Shown here: positions 42,141 through 50,077 of the stretch, in pieces
Numbering within the stretch: the first letter of the stretch is position 1
Layout: every line of letters begins with the position of its first letter
Assembly: GCF_050916235.1 (NCBI RefSeq)
Contig: NZ_CP104854.1
Coordinates: 2,666,001-2,730,000 of the forward strand
Reading direction: 5' to 3'
DNA from: Maridesulfovibrio sp050916235
GTDB taxonomy: Bacteria > Desulfobacterota > Desulfovibrionia > Desulfovibrionales > Desulfovibrionaceae
Length of the DNA stretch: 64,000 nt
The notes under the pieces: generated by a model
The model's input: only the letters and a program-made list of their open reading frames with translations
What the model was told of the DNA's origin: nothing
Database searches by the model: none
Program-made: the position numbers and the translations under genes

Positions 42141-43293
42141 AATATGACCGCCTTAAAATTTTTATGAGTTCAGCTTGTGTCAGCTCAATGGGGTTCCCCT
42201 TCATGCTGCTGGCGCGGGCGGCCTTTTCTGCCAGTTCCGGGAAGTCCTTGTCAGTAATTCCCATTGCTGCCAGCCCCGGTATCTGCAGGTCGGAGCAGAT
42301 TTCCATAACCCAGTCAATACCGTCAGCTGTTGTGGCGGAACTGTTTCCGGTCAGGATGCGGGCAGTTTCTGCATAGGCTTCAAGGGCCGGGCTTTCCGGT
42401 GCCCGTTCGGAAAGGGCCCGGATATTTGTTCTCATCACCTGCGGCAGCAGGGCGGCACAAACATTTCCATGCGGAGCGTGGAACTGTCCTCCGATGGGGG
42501 CTGCGAATCCATGCACCGCCCCCAGTCTGGCATTTGCCAGGACAATGCCTGACAAGAGGCTTGCCAGAGACATGCTGCTGCGGGCTTCAATGTCTGCTCC
42601 GTCAGTGTATGCAGTCCGCAGGGCGCGGGCGATATGTGAAAGACCTTCCCTGCACAGGGGACTGGTAATGGGGGATGCGAATCTGGAAACAAATGCCTCC
42701 ATAAGCTGGGTCAGGGCATCAAGTCCGGTCGCCGCCGTTACGTTGGGGGGCATGGACAGGGTAAGCTCAGGGTCCACTATTGCCAGATCCGGGATCATGT
42801 CAGTGGAGCGCATGCTGATTTTCACACCGTGCTCAGGGCTGAGCAGTACCGCATTGCTGGTGACCTCCGACCCTGTCCCGGATGTGGTGGGCACGGCGAT
42901 CAGCGGAGCGGGTCTGTTTTCAAGGGGCAACCCCTTGCCGACCACTTCAAGGTAATCAAGCACGTCTCTGCTATTGGTGAGCAGCGCGGCCAGAGCTTTC
43001 CCTGCGTCCAGCACGCTGCCTCCGCCTATTGCGATGACCATATCGCAGGACTGCGACCGTGCCTTTGCGGCACATTCGGAAATGAATACGGTATCCGGCT
43101 CTCCCTTCACGAAAATCAGTTGCAGTTGAAATCCGTTGTGCTCAAGGCTGTCCATGAGCCATTGGAATTGTTCAGGCCTGCTGCCGGTTACAAGGCAGGC
43201 TCGGCGGCCCATTCTGGATACGTGGTCGGGTATGGCTTTCGCCGTTCCCGGGCCGAAAATTATTTTTGGTGCGGTGGAAAATTGAAATTGCAT
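42139..43293 (-). CDS. Iron-containing alcohol dehydrogenase
   Basis: 384 residues, the usual length of group III dehydrogenases. NAD-binding GGGSVLDAGKA (about 92-102), then VPTTSGTGSEVTSNAV, and the metal site region ARLGAVHGFAAPIGGQFHAPHG with the His ligands. D/H ligands earlier in the chain (TGLDALTQLMEAF) are also present. Such enzymes oxidise primary alcohols, 1,3-propanediol or related substrates with NAD(P), in the cytoplasm. Glycerol genes are encoded a few kilobases away, but no direct operon link exists, so the substrate is open. The start at 43293 has no strong ribosome site. Confidence 0.92.
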   Translation of the reverse strand: MQFQFSTAPKIIFGPGTAKAIPDHVSRMGRRACLVTGSRPEQFQWLMDSLEHNGFQLQLIFVKGEPDTVFISECAAKARSQSCDMVIAIGGGSVLDAGKALAALLTNSRDVLDYLEVVGKGLPLENRPAPLIAVPTTSGTGSEVTSNAVLLSPEHGVKISMRSTDMIPDLAIVDPELTLSMPPNVTAATGLDALTQLMEAFVSRFASPITSPLCREGLSHIARALRTAYTDGADIEARSSMSLASLLSGIVLANARLGAVHGFAAPIGGQFHAPHGNVCAALLPQVMRTNIRALSERAPESPALEAYAETARILTGNSSATTADGIDWVMEICSDLQIPGLAAMGITDKDFPELAEKAARASSMKGNPIELTQAELIKILRRSY

Positions 43294-43372
43294 GTATGGA
43301 AGGTAGCACTGAGGAATAGGGACGGCAATGTTTTTGAAATGGCACGTAATGCTTCAACGAACAGATTTAAAT

Positions 43373-43410
43373 AAAAAAGGCGTACACCCTTAGCAGGGTA
43401 CGCCTTTCTT
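43373..43410 (-). terminator. Terminator after the TSCPD-domain gene
   Basis: Stem AAAGGCGTA (43376-43384) / TACGCCTTT (43399-43407) with an inner CCC/GGG. On the minus strand it is followed by TTTATTT. Confidence 0.75.
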
Positions 43411-43436
43411 TACAGAGTGCACTGTGAAGAGTCTTG

Positions 43437-43742
43437 CTACATGTGCTCTGCAAGAGCGGCACAGAGCTGGTCCCCGCAGGAAGTGTTTTTCTTTCCGCAG
43501 GTAATCCCGCGCAGCTTGGAAATGATTTCTTTTACTTCCATGTTCTTTACCAGCGCTGAAATGGCCTTGAGGTTCCCGTCGCATCCCCCGGTGAACTGAA
43601 CATAGGTAAGTCTGTCGTTTTCAACTTTGAAGCGGATCTGCTTTGCGCAGACTCCGGTGGGGACGAAAACTTCGGTTCCCTGGGGGAAATCAGCGCCGCT
43701 CAGCGGATTCATGATTGTGGGCTGAAGGGTGATGTTTTCCAT
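43437..43742 (-). CDS. TSCPD-domain protein (TIGR03905-like)
   Basis: 101 residues with the family pattern: VFVPTGVCAKQIRFKVENDRL at the N-terminal half, FTGGCDGNLKAISALV in the middle, and a C-terminal TSCGDQLCAALAEH, which is a variant of the Thr-Ser-Cys-Pro-Asp motif found at the end of some adenosylcobalamin ribonucleotide reductases. Six or more Cys suggest metal or cluster binding. The role of the stand-alone proteins is unknown. It is transcribed divergently from the radical SAM gene at 43994, so a shared promoter region of 250 bases links the two. Confidence 0.8.
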   Translation of the reverse strand: MENITLQPTIMNPLSGADFPQGTEVFVPTGVCAKQIRFKVENDRLTYVQFTGGCDGNLKAISALVKNMEVKEIISKLRGITCGKKNTSCGDQLCAALAEHM

Positions 43743-43993
43743 AGTATTATCCTTGCTTGTTGATTTATGTCATGTCTGCGGGAACATTGCGCAGGCATAG
43801 TGATTTGAAATCGGGTTGCACTGCTGTTTTTGATCATGAAATCAGCGTTGCGGTCAAGCCCGCTGTAAGGAGTAATTAGGTCAGGAAATATATAATTTTG
43901 CTAATTGGCAAAAAAAGAAAATTCTGCTTAACTGCTTATGTGCTGTGGGTGGAGCCCGAATACGGGTAAACGTGCGATATAGAGGAATTCAAT

Positions 43994-45373
43994 ATGTCTT
44001 ACTATGTGGAGCCGCAGGAAGTATGTTGCGGTGCAGATAAGGCACTCGGAGTTCGCGGGGGGGCTGCAGTACGGCCTTTCCCGTCAAAACTTCAGGTGGA
44101 GGTAACCACCCGGTGCAATATGAAGTGTTCCATGTGCGTCAAGTACGCCCCGGACAGCCGGATAGGCGAGACCGACCTCAAACTGGATGCGTTCAGGAAA
44201 CTGGGGCCCGCACTTGAACATTGCGAGGTGCTTGTTCTTAATGGAATAGGCGAGCCCCTGCTTCATCCCGATCTTGCGGAGATGGCGGCCTTTGCCCGGA
44301 AGCGTATGCCGAAAAACGGTTGGATCGGGTTTCAGACAAACGGGCTTTTGCTGACGGAAAGTCTGGCTGAAAGGCTTGTTTCTGCCGGAGTGGATACTTT
44401 CTGTGTTTCTGTTGATTCTCTTGATCCACAAGGCCTTACCTGCGGCGAGCTGCACGGTCAGGCGTGTGTTGACCGGCTTGCGCGCAGTTTTCGTCTGCTG
44501 CTTGAAGCTGGTGAAAAGTATGGCCGCAGACTCCGTCTGGGCGTCGAATTTGTGCTCATGAAGGATACGTATGAGCAGCTTCCGGCTGTGCTTGACTGGG
44601 CGGCGGAGCAGGGCGCCGGGTTTGTGGTCTGTTCCCATGTGTTTGCCTATAATCCCGCCATGCAGGGACAGTCGCTGTTCAACCCCAATACGCCATCTGC
44701 CACGGAGATCTTTCAGAAATGGCAGCGTAAGGCAAAAGAGCAGGGACTGGATCTGCATGATTATTTTGATGTGCTATGGAGAATCAGGACGGACGGTTCG
44801 CGGGCGGAATATTCCGAGCTTGGTCGAATGATGAAGGCCGAGGCCCGTGAAAGAGATGTATGGTTGCATCTGGCAAGTCTTCTCGAGTGGGACAGGAAGG
44901 AAGCCGTTGCCATGAGCGCTCATGTCCGCTCCGTATGTGCCGAGGCTCGCAGGAAGGCTGAGTCTAATGGCATAGAGCTTGATCTTCCCCCGTTGATGGC
45001 TCCGGATGAGCTGAAATGCGCATTTGTGGAGGAAGGGGCAGCGTTCGTTACCTCCGACGGAGATGTGAGTCCATGTCAGTTTCTCTGGCACGGCTATACC
45101 TGTTACATGGATGGCAGTGAAAAGGTGGTAAGGCCGAAAGTTTTCGGCAACCTTTCGGAAAGTGACTTTGTGGAGATCTGGAGGTCGCAGGAATATGCAG
45201 GCTTTCGGAAAGAGGTGTTGGAGTACGATTACCCATACTGTTCCAACTGCCCTATGGTTCCGTGCGATGATATTATCGGCAGGTCATATGATTTCGAGTT
45301 CGACTGTTTCGGGGCCAGGGTCCCGTGCGGGCATTGCCCGTGGGCCATGGGAGGGCTGAAGTGCCTGCTGTGA
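43994..45373 (+). CDS. Radical SAM / SPASM-domain protein, possible metalloenzyme maturase
   Basis: 459 residues; the ATG at 43994 has AGAGGAA upstream. The SAM cluster motif is C41-N-M-K-C45-S-M-C48, followed by LNGIGEPLLHP and GIGEP, the usual SAM-binding GGE-like element. The core barrel runs to about 240. A C-terminal SPASM-like Cys region is present (CAFVEEG, SPCQFLWHGYTCYM, YCSNCPMVPCDD), and the protein ends with a second cluster (DCFGARVPCGHCPWAMGGLKCL). Proteins with this tail are annotated as putative metalloenzyme maturases in related bacteria, which I recall but cannot verify. No peptide substrate or target enzyme is encoded next to it, except the TSCPD gene divergently. Confidence 0.85.
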   Translation: MSYYVEPQEVCCGADKALGVRGGAAVRPFPSKLQVEVTTRCNMKCSMCVKYAPDSRIGETDLKLDAFRKLGPALEHCEVLVLNGIGEPLLHPDLAEMAAFARKRMPKNGWIGFQTNGLLLTESLAERLVSAGVDTFCVSVDSLDPQGLTCGELHGQACVDRLARSFRLLLEAGEKYGRRLRLGVEFVLMKDTYEQLPAVLDWAAEQGAGFVVCSHVFAYNPAMQGQSLFNPNTPSATEIFQKWQRKAKEQGLDLHDYFDVLWRIRTDGSRAEYSELGRMMKAEARERDVWLHLASLLEWDRKEAVAMSAHVRSVCAEARRKAESNGIELDLPPLMAPDELKCAFVEEGAAFVTSDGDVSPCQFLWHGYTCYMDGSEKVVRPKVFGNLSESDFVEIWRSQEYAGFRKEVLEYDYPYCSNCPMVPCDDIIGRSYDFEFDCFGARVPCGHCPWAMGGLKCLL

Positions 45374-45420
45374 TTCACTGAGGCCTGCAGGGCTGCATTT
45401 GTTTCCGGTACATATGTTTG

Positions 45421-45466
45421 AAAACGAAAAAGGGTTGGTGCCTGAGCGCCAACCCTTTTTCGTTTT
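45421..45466. terminator. Strong bidirectional terminator between the radical SAM gene and glpR
   Basis: 18-bp perfect arms at 45421-45438 and 45449-45466 (core AAAAAGGGTTGG / CCAACCCTTTTT) with A and T runs on both sides. It serves the two converging genes. Confidence 0.9.
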
Positions 45467-45490
45467 AAATCTTTCCTGATGAAATCGAAG

Positions 45491-46315
45491 TTACTGTTCC
45501 CGCCCACCGGTTTCGGTCACGTAGAGTTCGACCTCCTTGGCCTTCATCAGGTCCTGAAATACCTGCGGAGGCTTGCGGTCAGTGAAGATCGCGTCGATTT
45601 CAGAGAGATCGGCAATGCGAACCATGGCGTTGCGGTTGAATTTGGTGTGGTCGGTGACAAGGAAGATGTTTCGGGCATTGTTTATGATTTCGCGGGCTAC
45701 ACGGACTTCGTGGTAATCGTAGTCGAGCAGGGTTCCGTCCTCATCTATGCCGGATACGCCGATGATGCCGTAATCAACCTTGAACTGCTTGATGAATTCG
45801 ACGGTTGCCTCTCCGGTCACTCCCTTGTCGCGCTGCCGGACCATTCCTCCTGCCACGATTACTTCGCAGTCGTTTTCGCTCATGGTCAGGGCAACATTCA
45901 GGTTGTTGGTGATAACCCGTAAGGACTTGTGTCCGGATAGGGCCTTGGCAACTTCTTCGGTGGTGGTTCCGAGGTTTATGAACATTGAGGCGCGATCCGG
46001 GATGAGTTTGGCCACCATCTCTGCGATCAGCCGCTTTTCCTGGTGAAGAATGTTGCGACGTGCACTGTAGTCAACATTCTCTACGCTGGAAGAACGTCCA
46101 GCTCCGCCGTGGAAGCGCTGAAGCAGCTTGTGCTTGCAGAGCTTGTTTATATCGCGCCTGATTGTCTGGGGAGTTACTTCAAAATGCTGGGCCAGAGTCT
46201 CAATAGGGGCAAAGCCCCGTTCACTGACAATGTCGAAGATCTCCCGTTGTCGTTTGGAAAGAGCATCAAGGTTGAATTTGGTACCTTTCAGCTTCTTGGT
46301 TTTACTCTGATCAGT
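45491..46315 (-). CDS. glpR: DeoR-family repressor, probable glycerol regulon regulator GlpR
   Basis: About 274 residues. No ATG start fits; the TTG at 46315 has AAGGAG nine bases upstream and is preferred over a TTG twelve codons earlier. The N-terminal HTH reads SKRQREIFDIVSERGFAPIETLAQHFEVTPQTIRRDINKL (about 20-60), followed by the effector domain with INLGTTTEEVAKAL and VAGGMVRQRDKGVTGEATVEF, the pattern of GlpR and its kin, which bind glycerol 3-phosphate. It faces glpD across a 605-base gap containing several TTTCG/CGAAA boxes. Release by glycerol 3-phosphate would switch on glpD, glpF and glpK. The specificity is inferred from context. Confidence 0.85.
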   Translation of the reverse strand, partial: TDQSKTKKLKGTKFNLDALSKRQREIFDIVSERGFAPIETLAQHFEVTPQTIRRDINKLCKHKLLQRFHGGAGRSSSVENVDYSARRNILHQEKRLIAEMVAKLIPDRASMFINLGTTTEEVAKALSGHKSLRVITNNLNVALTMSENDCEVIVAGGMVRQRDKGVTGEATVEFIKQFKVDYGIIGVSGIDEDGTLLDYDYHEVRVAREIINNARNIFLVTDHTKFNRNAMVRIADLSEIDAIFTDRKPPQVFQDLMKAKEVELYVTETGGREQ

Positions 46316-46920
46316 CAAGACGACCGTCTCCTTGCTTTCAAATATGAACAAACTCGCATGCTTGAATCGAGTTGCGTTTGTGGTGAAATGTTTTCACATC
46401 GACCAAAATGTTTCATTTGCGCGGGAAAACGAAAATATAAACCCGCCCAATTTTTATTATCTACCAGCTCAACCTCCGACAGGCAAGGCAAAGTAGCTTT
46501 CTCGATCACTTTATAAATGGTATTATCCCTTATTTGAGTGGAAGTCTTGGGCGCGAGCACTGGTTTGTTTGAATTTGTTTACATTATGTTCGTTTATAAC
46601 ACACTGAAAAAACTTAATAAACATGACGAAATGGCCCTGTATGATTATTTTTTGACGCATAAAGGTTCGTTTTTGTTTGCTTTTAAAAAATATATTCAAT
46701 TTCGAAAATATTTCCTTGTCATTTTGTGTTCAGTATGTCACATTTTGATCAAAAGCGAAACGAGATAGCGAAGTGGATGTCGACAACGAATGTTTCGCTG
46801 ATAAATAGTTATTGGGGTGGAAGTCGTAACTGCGTGGGATTGCAGTAAAAGAGGTCCGACTTTCGATTATTTAAAATATTTGGTCCGGCGGAACCGGCCG
46901 GAGAGAGGGTGGTTGTTGTT
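46316..46920. promoter_or_regulatory. glpR-glpD divergent control region
   Basis: 605 bases, mostly AT-rich, without a supported gene. It holds repeated boxes resembling half-sites of E. coli GlpR (TTTCG/CGAAA): TTCGTTT near 46589, TTCGTTT near 46666, TTTCGAAA near 46701, GCGAAACGAG near 46754 and GTTTCGCT near 46792. A GTGAAA/TTTCAC inverted repeat is at 46383-46397, just upstream of glpR. The plus-strand frame at 46538-46768 runs through these boxes and is not called. Confidence 0.5.
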
Positions 46921-48483
46921 ATGAAACGTTCAGATTTTATCCAGCAGGTTGAAGACAGTTCAAAAGTGTGGGATTTCGTTATTGTCGGCGGCGGCGCGAC
47001 CGGCCTTGGTTCCGGCCTTGACGCAGCTGCACGCGGCTATTCCGTACTGCTTCTTGAACAGGGTGACTTTGCCGAAGCCACCTCCAGTCGCAGCACCAAG
47101 ATGGTCCACGGCGGTGTGCGTTATCTTGCTCAGGGCAACATCTCCCTTGTTATGGAAGCCCTGCATGAACGCGGCATTCTCAAGCAGAATGCTCCGCACA
47201 TGTGCTACAACCAGAAGTTCATTGTTCCCGATTACAAATGGTGGGGTCTTCCTTACTATGGAATCGGTCTGAAATGCTATGACATGCTGGCCAGAAAATA
47301 CAGCTTCGGCCCCTCTCAGATTTACTCCAAGGGTTCTGTTCTCAAGGAAGTTCCCGGTGTTCTCGCCAAGAAGCTGAAGGGTGGAGTTACCTACCATGAC
47401 GGCCAGTTTGACGATGCCCGTCTGGCTCTGACACTTGCCCGTACTATGGCTGATTTTGGCGGCTGCCCCCTCAACTATACTCGTGTGACCAATCTGGTTA
47501 AGAACTCCACCGGCTACGTATGCGGCGTGCAGGCTGAAGATAAACTGACCGGCAAGACCTACGAGATTAAAGCCAAGGCAGTAATCAACGCCACCGGTAT
47601 TTTTACTGACGACGTAATGAACATGGACAATCCCGGCCACAAGAAGCTCATTGCTCCCAGCCAGGGCATCCATATCGTTATCGACCGCGAATTTCTCGGC
47701 GGTGAAACCGGTATCATGATTCCCAAGACCGATGATGGTCGTGTGATCTTCTTCGTTCCCTGGCATGGTAAGGTTGTTGTAGGAACCACCGATACTGCCC
47801 TCAATTCCGTCTGTATGGAGCCCAAGCCCCTGGAAGAGGAAATCAACTTCCTGGTTGAGCATTCCGCTCGTTATCTTTCAAAGGCTCCCACACGTGATGA
47901 CGTTCTCAGCGTATTCACCGGTATTCGTCCGCTGATTGCTGCAGGAGACGGCGAGTCCACCTCCGCACTTTCCAGAGATCATTACCTGACTGTGTCTCCC
48001 AACAAGCTGCTGACCATTGCCGGCGGTAAGTGGACCACCTACAGACACATGGCAGAAGACTGCATTGACAATGCAATCCAGATGGGTGGACTTCCCTTCC
48101 GTCCTTCCCCGACTCAGAACGTAAAGCTGCACGGTTACACCACTGATTTTGATCACAATGATCACATGCATGTTTACGGAAGCGAAGCCTCCGAAATCAT
48201 CGCGCTTGCTTCTGAGTATCCTGAACTCAATGATCGCATGCACGCCAACCTTCCCTATTCCTGGCTGGAAGTTGTCTGGGCGGCTCGTCATGAATGGGCC
48301 CAGACTGTTTCCGACGCTCTTGCCCGCAGAACCAGAGCGCTGATCCTCAATGCCAAGGCTGCAGCTGAAATTGCACCCAAGTGTGCTGAAATTATGGCTA
48401 AAGAGCTTGGTAAAGATGAACAGTGGGTCAAGACCCAGATCGAAGAGTTCGCAGTACTGGCTGAGAACTATATAGTAAGGTAA
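46921..48483 (+). CDS. glpD: Glycerol-3-phosphate dehydrogenase (FAD, respiratory)
   Basis: 520 residues from the ATG at 46921; a GTG four codons earlier lies too close to the GGAGAGAGG site. The dinucleotide fold FVIVGGGATGLGSGLDAA is at about 19-36, followed by LLEQGDFAEATSSRSTKMVHGGVRYLAQG, the conserved FAD-contacting stretch of GlpD. Later motifs are GTTDTALN and GGKWTTYRHMAEDCID. It oxidises glycerol 3-phosphate to dihydroxyacetone phosphate and passes electrons to the quinone pool at the inner membrane. It stands divergent from glpR and upstream of glpF and glpK. Length and motifs are complete. Confidence 0.95.
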   Translation: MKRSDFIQQVEDSSKVWDFVIVGGGATGLGSGLDAAARGYSVLLLEQGDFAEATSSRSTKMVHGGVRYLAQGNISLVMEALHERGILKQNAPHMCYNQKFIVPDYKWWGLPYYGIGLKCYDMLARKYSFGPSQIYSKGSVLKEVPGVLAKKLKGGVTYHDGQFDDARLALTLARTMADFGGCPLNYTRVTNLVKNSTGYVCGVQAEDKLTGKTYEIKAKAVINATGIFTDDVMNMDNPGHKKLIAPSQGIHIVIDREFLGGETGIMIPKTDDGRVIFFVPWHGKVVVGTTDTALNSVCMEPKPLEEEINFLVEHSARYLSKAPTRDDVLSVFTGIRPLIAAGDGESTSALSRDHYLTVSPNKLLTIAGGKWTTYRHMAEDCIDNAIQMGGLPFRPSPTQNVKLHGYTTDFDHNDHMHVYGSEASEIIALASEYPELNDRMHANLPYSWLEVVWAARHEWAQTVSDALARRTRALILNAKAAAEIAPKCAEIMAKELGKDEQWVKTQIEEFAVLAENYIVR

Positions 48484-48575
48484 TTAAGCTCTGACCGTTT
48501 CCGCAGGCTTTGTGGACGTGTGCACTGCGTCCGTTACAGAGTCCTGTCGGGATTGTGTCTGTCTCCTCAGCCGCT

Positions 48576-48604
48576 TGTGACAAAAGGGCTTCCCTTTTGT
48601 CACA
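48576..48604. terminator. 13-bp hairpin after glpD
   Basis: Perfect arms TGTGACAAAAGGG (48576-48588) and CCCTTTTGTCACA (48592-48604) with a 3-base loop. No U tract follows, so it may stabilise the mRNA 3' end or be an inverted-repeat relic rather than a true terminator. Confidence 0.55.
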
Positions 48605-48763
48605 GGTGAGCCGAAAGAAGAATATACAGTGGAGCCGGGTATGCGCACTGTACTGTTTATGGAGTCAGGTAGGTTGGATTTATAATAAATTTGCATCGTT
48701 ATGATGCTCGATATTCTCCAAAGAGCGACGGGGGCTTCCCTCTCCCGTCAACCCCTTCCCTTT

Positions 48764-48799
48764 GCCGTCGGTTACCTGGGCCGGCGGCTTTTTCTTTTT
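48764..48799 (+). terminator. Rho-independent terminator of glpD
   Basis: Stem GCCGTCGG (48764-48771) / CCGGCGGC (48781-48788, one wobble), followed by TTTTTCTTTTTC. Confidence 0.8.
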
Positions 48800-49210
48800 C
48801 AAAAATAGTCTTGTTATATTCGCAGTTGATCATATACCCGAACCTGCCCTGACAAAGGTGATTAAGTGATGGTGATGGTTTTTGTTTTCATTTCTGAAAC
48901 GGAAAGACTGCTGTTTCGGCTTATATGTTCAAAGTTAGTTTCGATACAAACTGTTGAAACACAATGCTTTGCTGTATTATATATTCAATGCAGGTGTTTT
49001 GTATGTCCCCAGGCAGCTCAAAAAAAAATTACATACACATAAGTCTGCAACTGTTTAAAATCAGTATAAATTTGCTAATCCGAAACACGTTTTTGAAAAT
49101 TTATTTTCAAATTCGAACATTATGGGGTTGATTTTTTGTTTTTTACAAAATAGTGTCAGGGCATAGGAAATGGAAAAGCGTTGGGCCCTACCCCGGCGCG
49201 AGGTGGTATT

Positions 49211-49228
49211 CGTTTCCGAAAAGAAACG
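49211..49228. promoter_or_regulatory. Inverted repeat before glpF, candidate GlpR operator
   Basis: CGTTTC (49211-49216) and GAAACG (49223-49228) with a 6-base spacer, 43 bases before the glpF start. The half-sites match the boxes repeated around glpR and glpD. Confidence 0.45.
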
Positions 49229-49271
49229 GATTTGTCATTAACTGCTTTAAGAGATGTGGGAGTGATTGATT

Positions 49272-49979
49272 ATGAGTCCTTTTTTAGGCGAAGTGATTGG
49301 TACTTTGATTCTTACCCTTTTCGGTTGCGGCGTAGTTGCCAACGTCCTTCTTGAAAAATCAAAAGGCCAGAACGGTGGATGGATCGTCATCACAATGGGT
49401 TGGGGATTTGCAGTAACATTTGCAATTTACGTAGCCGGTAAATACTCCGGTGCACACATCAACCCTGCTGTCACCATTGGTCTTGCTGCCGGCGGATATT
49501 TCCCTTGGGCGAGCGTTCCCATTTACATTGCAGGCCAGATGCTCGGCGCATTCCTTGGTGCTGTAATTTGTTTCTTCACCTACAAGTGCCATTGGGGCCC
49601 CACTCAGGATCCCGGCCTGAAGCTGGCTGTTTTCTCCACTGGCCCTGCTATCCCCTGTACTGCTGAAAACTTCCTCTGCGAATTTATCGGCACCTTCTTC
49701 CTGGTATTCATCATCCTTGGTATCGGCGCCAACGAATTCACCCAGGGTCTTAACCCCCTTGTTGTTGGTTTCTTCATCGTATCCATCGGCCTCTCTCTCG
49801 GTGGCCCTACCGGTTACGCTATCAACCCTGCTCGTGACCTCGGTCCCCGCATCGCACACGCCCTCCTGCCCATTCCCGGTAAAGGCGGCAGCGATTGGGG
49901 CTACTCCTGGATTCCCGTAGTAGCACCCATCTGCGGCGGTGTTGCCGGCGCTCTCGTGTACAAGGCCCTGATAGGCTAA
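49272..49979 (+). CDS. glpF: Glycerol uptake facilitator (aquaglyceroporin)
   Basis: 235 residues from the ATG at 49272 (GGGAG nine bases upstream), six membrane segments and two half-helices. Both NPA boxes are present, SGAHINPAVTIG and GYAINPARDLGPR; the Asp after the second NPA (NPARD) and Gly-rich loops are marks of glycerol facilitators as opposed to water channels. It lets glycerol enter the cell, where GlpK phosphorylates it. It is 98 bases before glpK on the same strand and likely co-transcribed. Confidence 0.95.
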   Translation: MSPFLGEVIGTLILTLFGCGVVANVLLEKSKGQNGGWIVITMGWGFAVTFAIYVAGKYSGAHINPAVTIGLAAGGYFPWASVPIYIAGQMLGAFLGAVICFFTYKCHWGPTQDPGLKLAVFSTGPAIPCTAENFLCEFIGTFFLVFIILGIGANEFTQGLNPLVVGFFIVSIGLSLGGPTGYAINPARDLGPRIAHALLPIPGKGGSDWGYSWIPVVAPICGGVAGALVYKALIG

Positions 49980-50077
49980 GTATCGCGACGTAAGGTTATA
50001 AGAAAACATACCATGTAATGCAGGGGGTGGAGCGCACCTTCACCCTCACCATAAAAAAGACATAGGGGAAATTTAAA

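Larger units (their letters stand above)
48484..49271. other. Long intergenic leader between glpD and glpF
   Basis: 788 bases without a supported gene. It contains a 13-bp hairpin at 48576-48604, a terminator at 48764-48799 and an inverted repeat at 49211-49228. The AT-rich middle part (48,830-49,160) has several CGAAAC/GTTTC strings (near 48895, 48942 and 49080) of the same type as in the glpR-glpD gap. It probably carries the glpFK promoter and GlpR sites. Confidence 0.55.

Noticed and set aside
46538..46768. 76-codon plus-strand frame between glpR and glpD
   Set aside because: Non-ATG start, very AT-rich and overlapping the repeated TTTCG boxes; better explained as control region.
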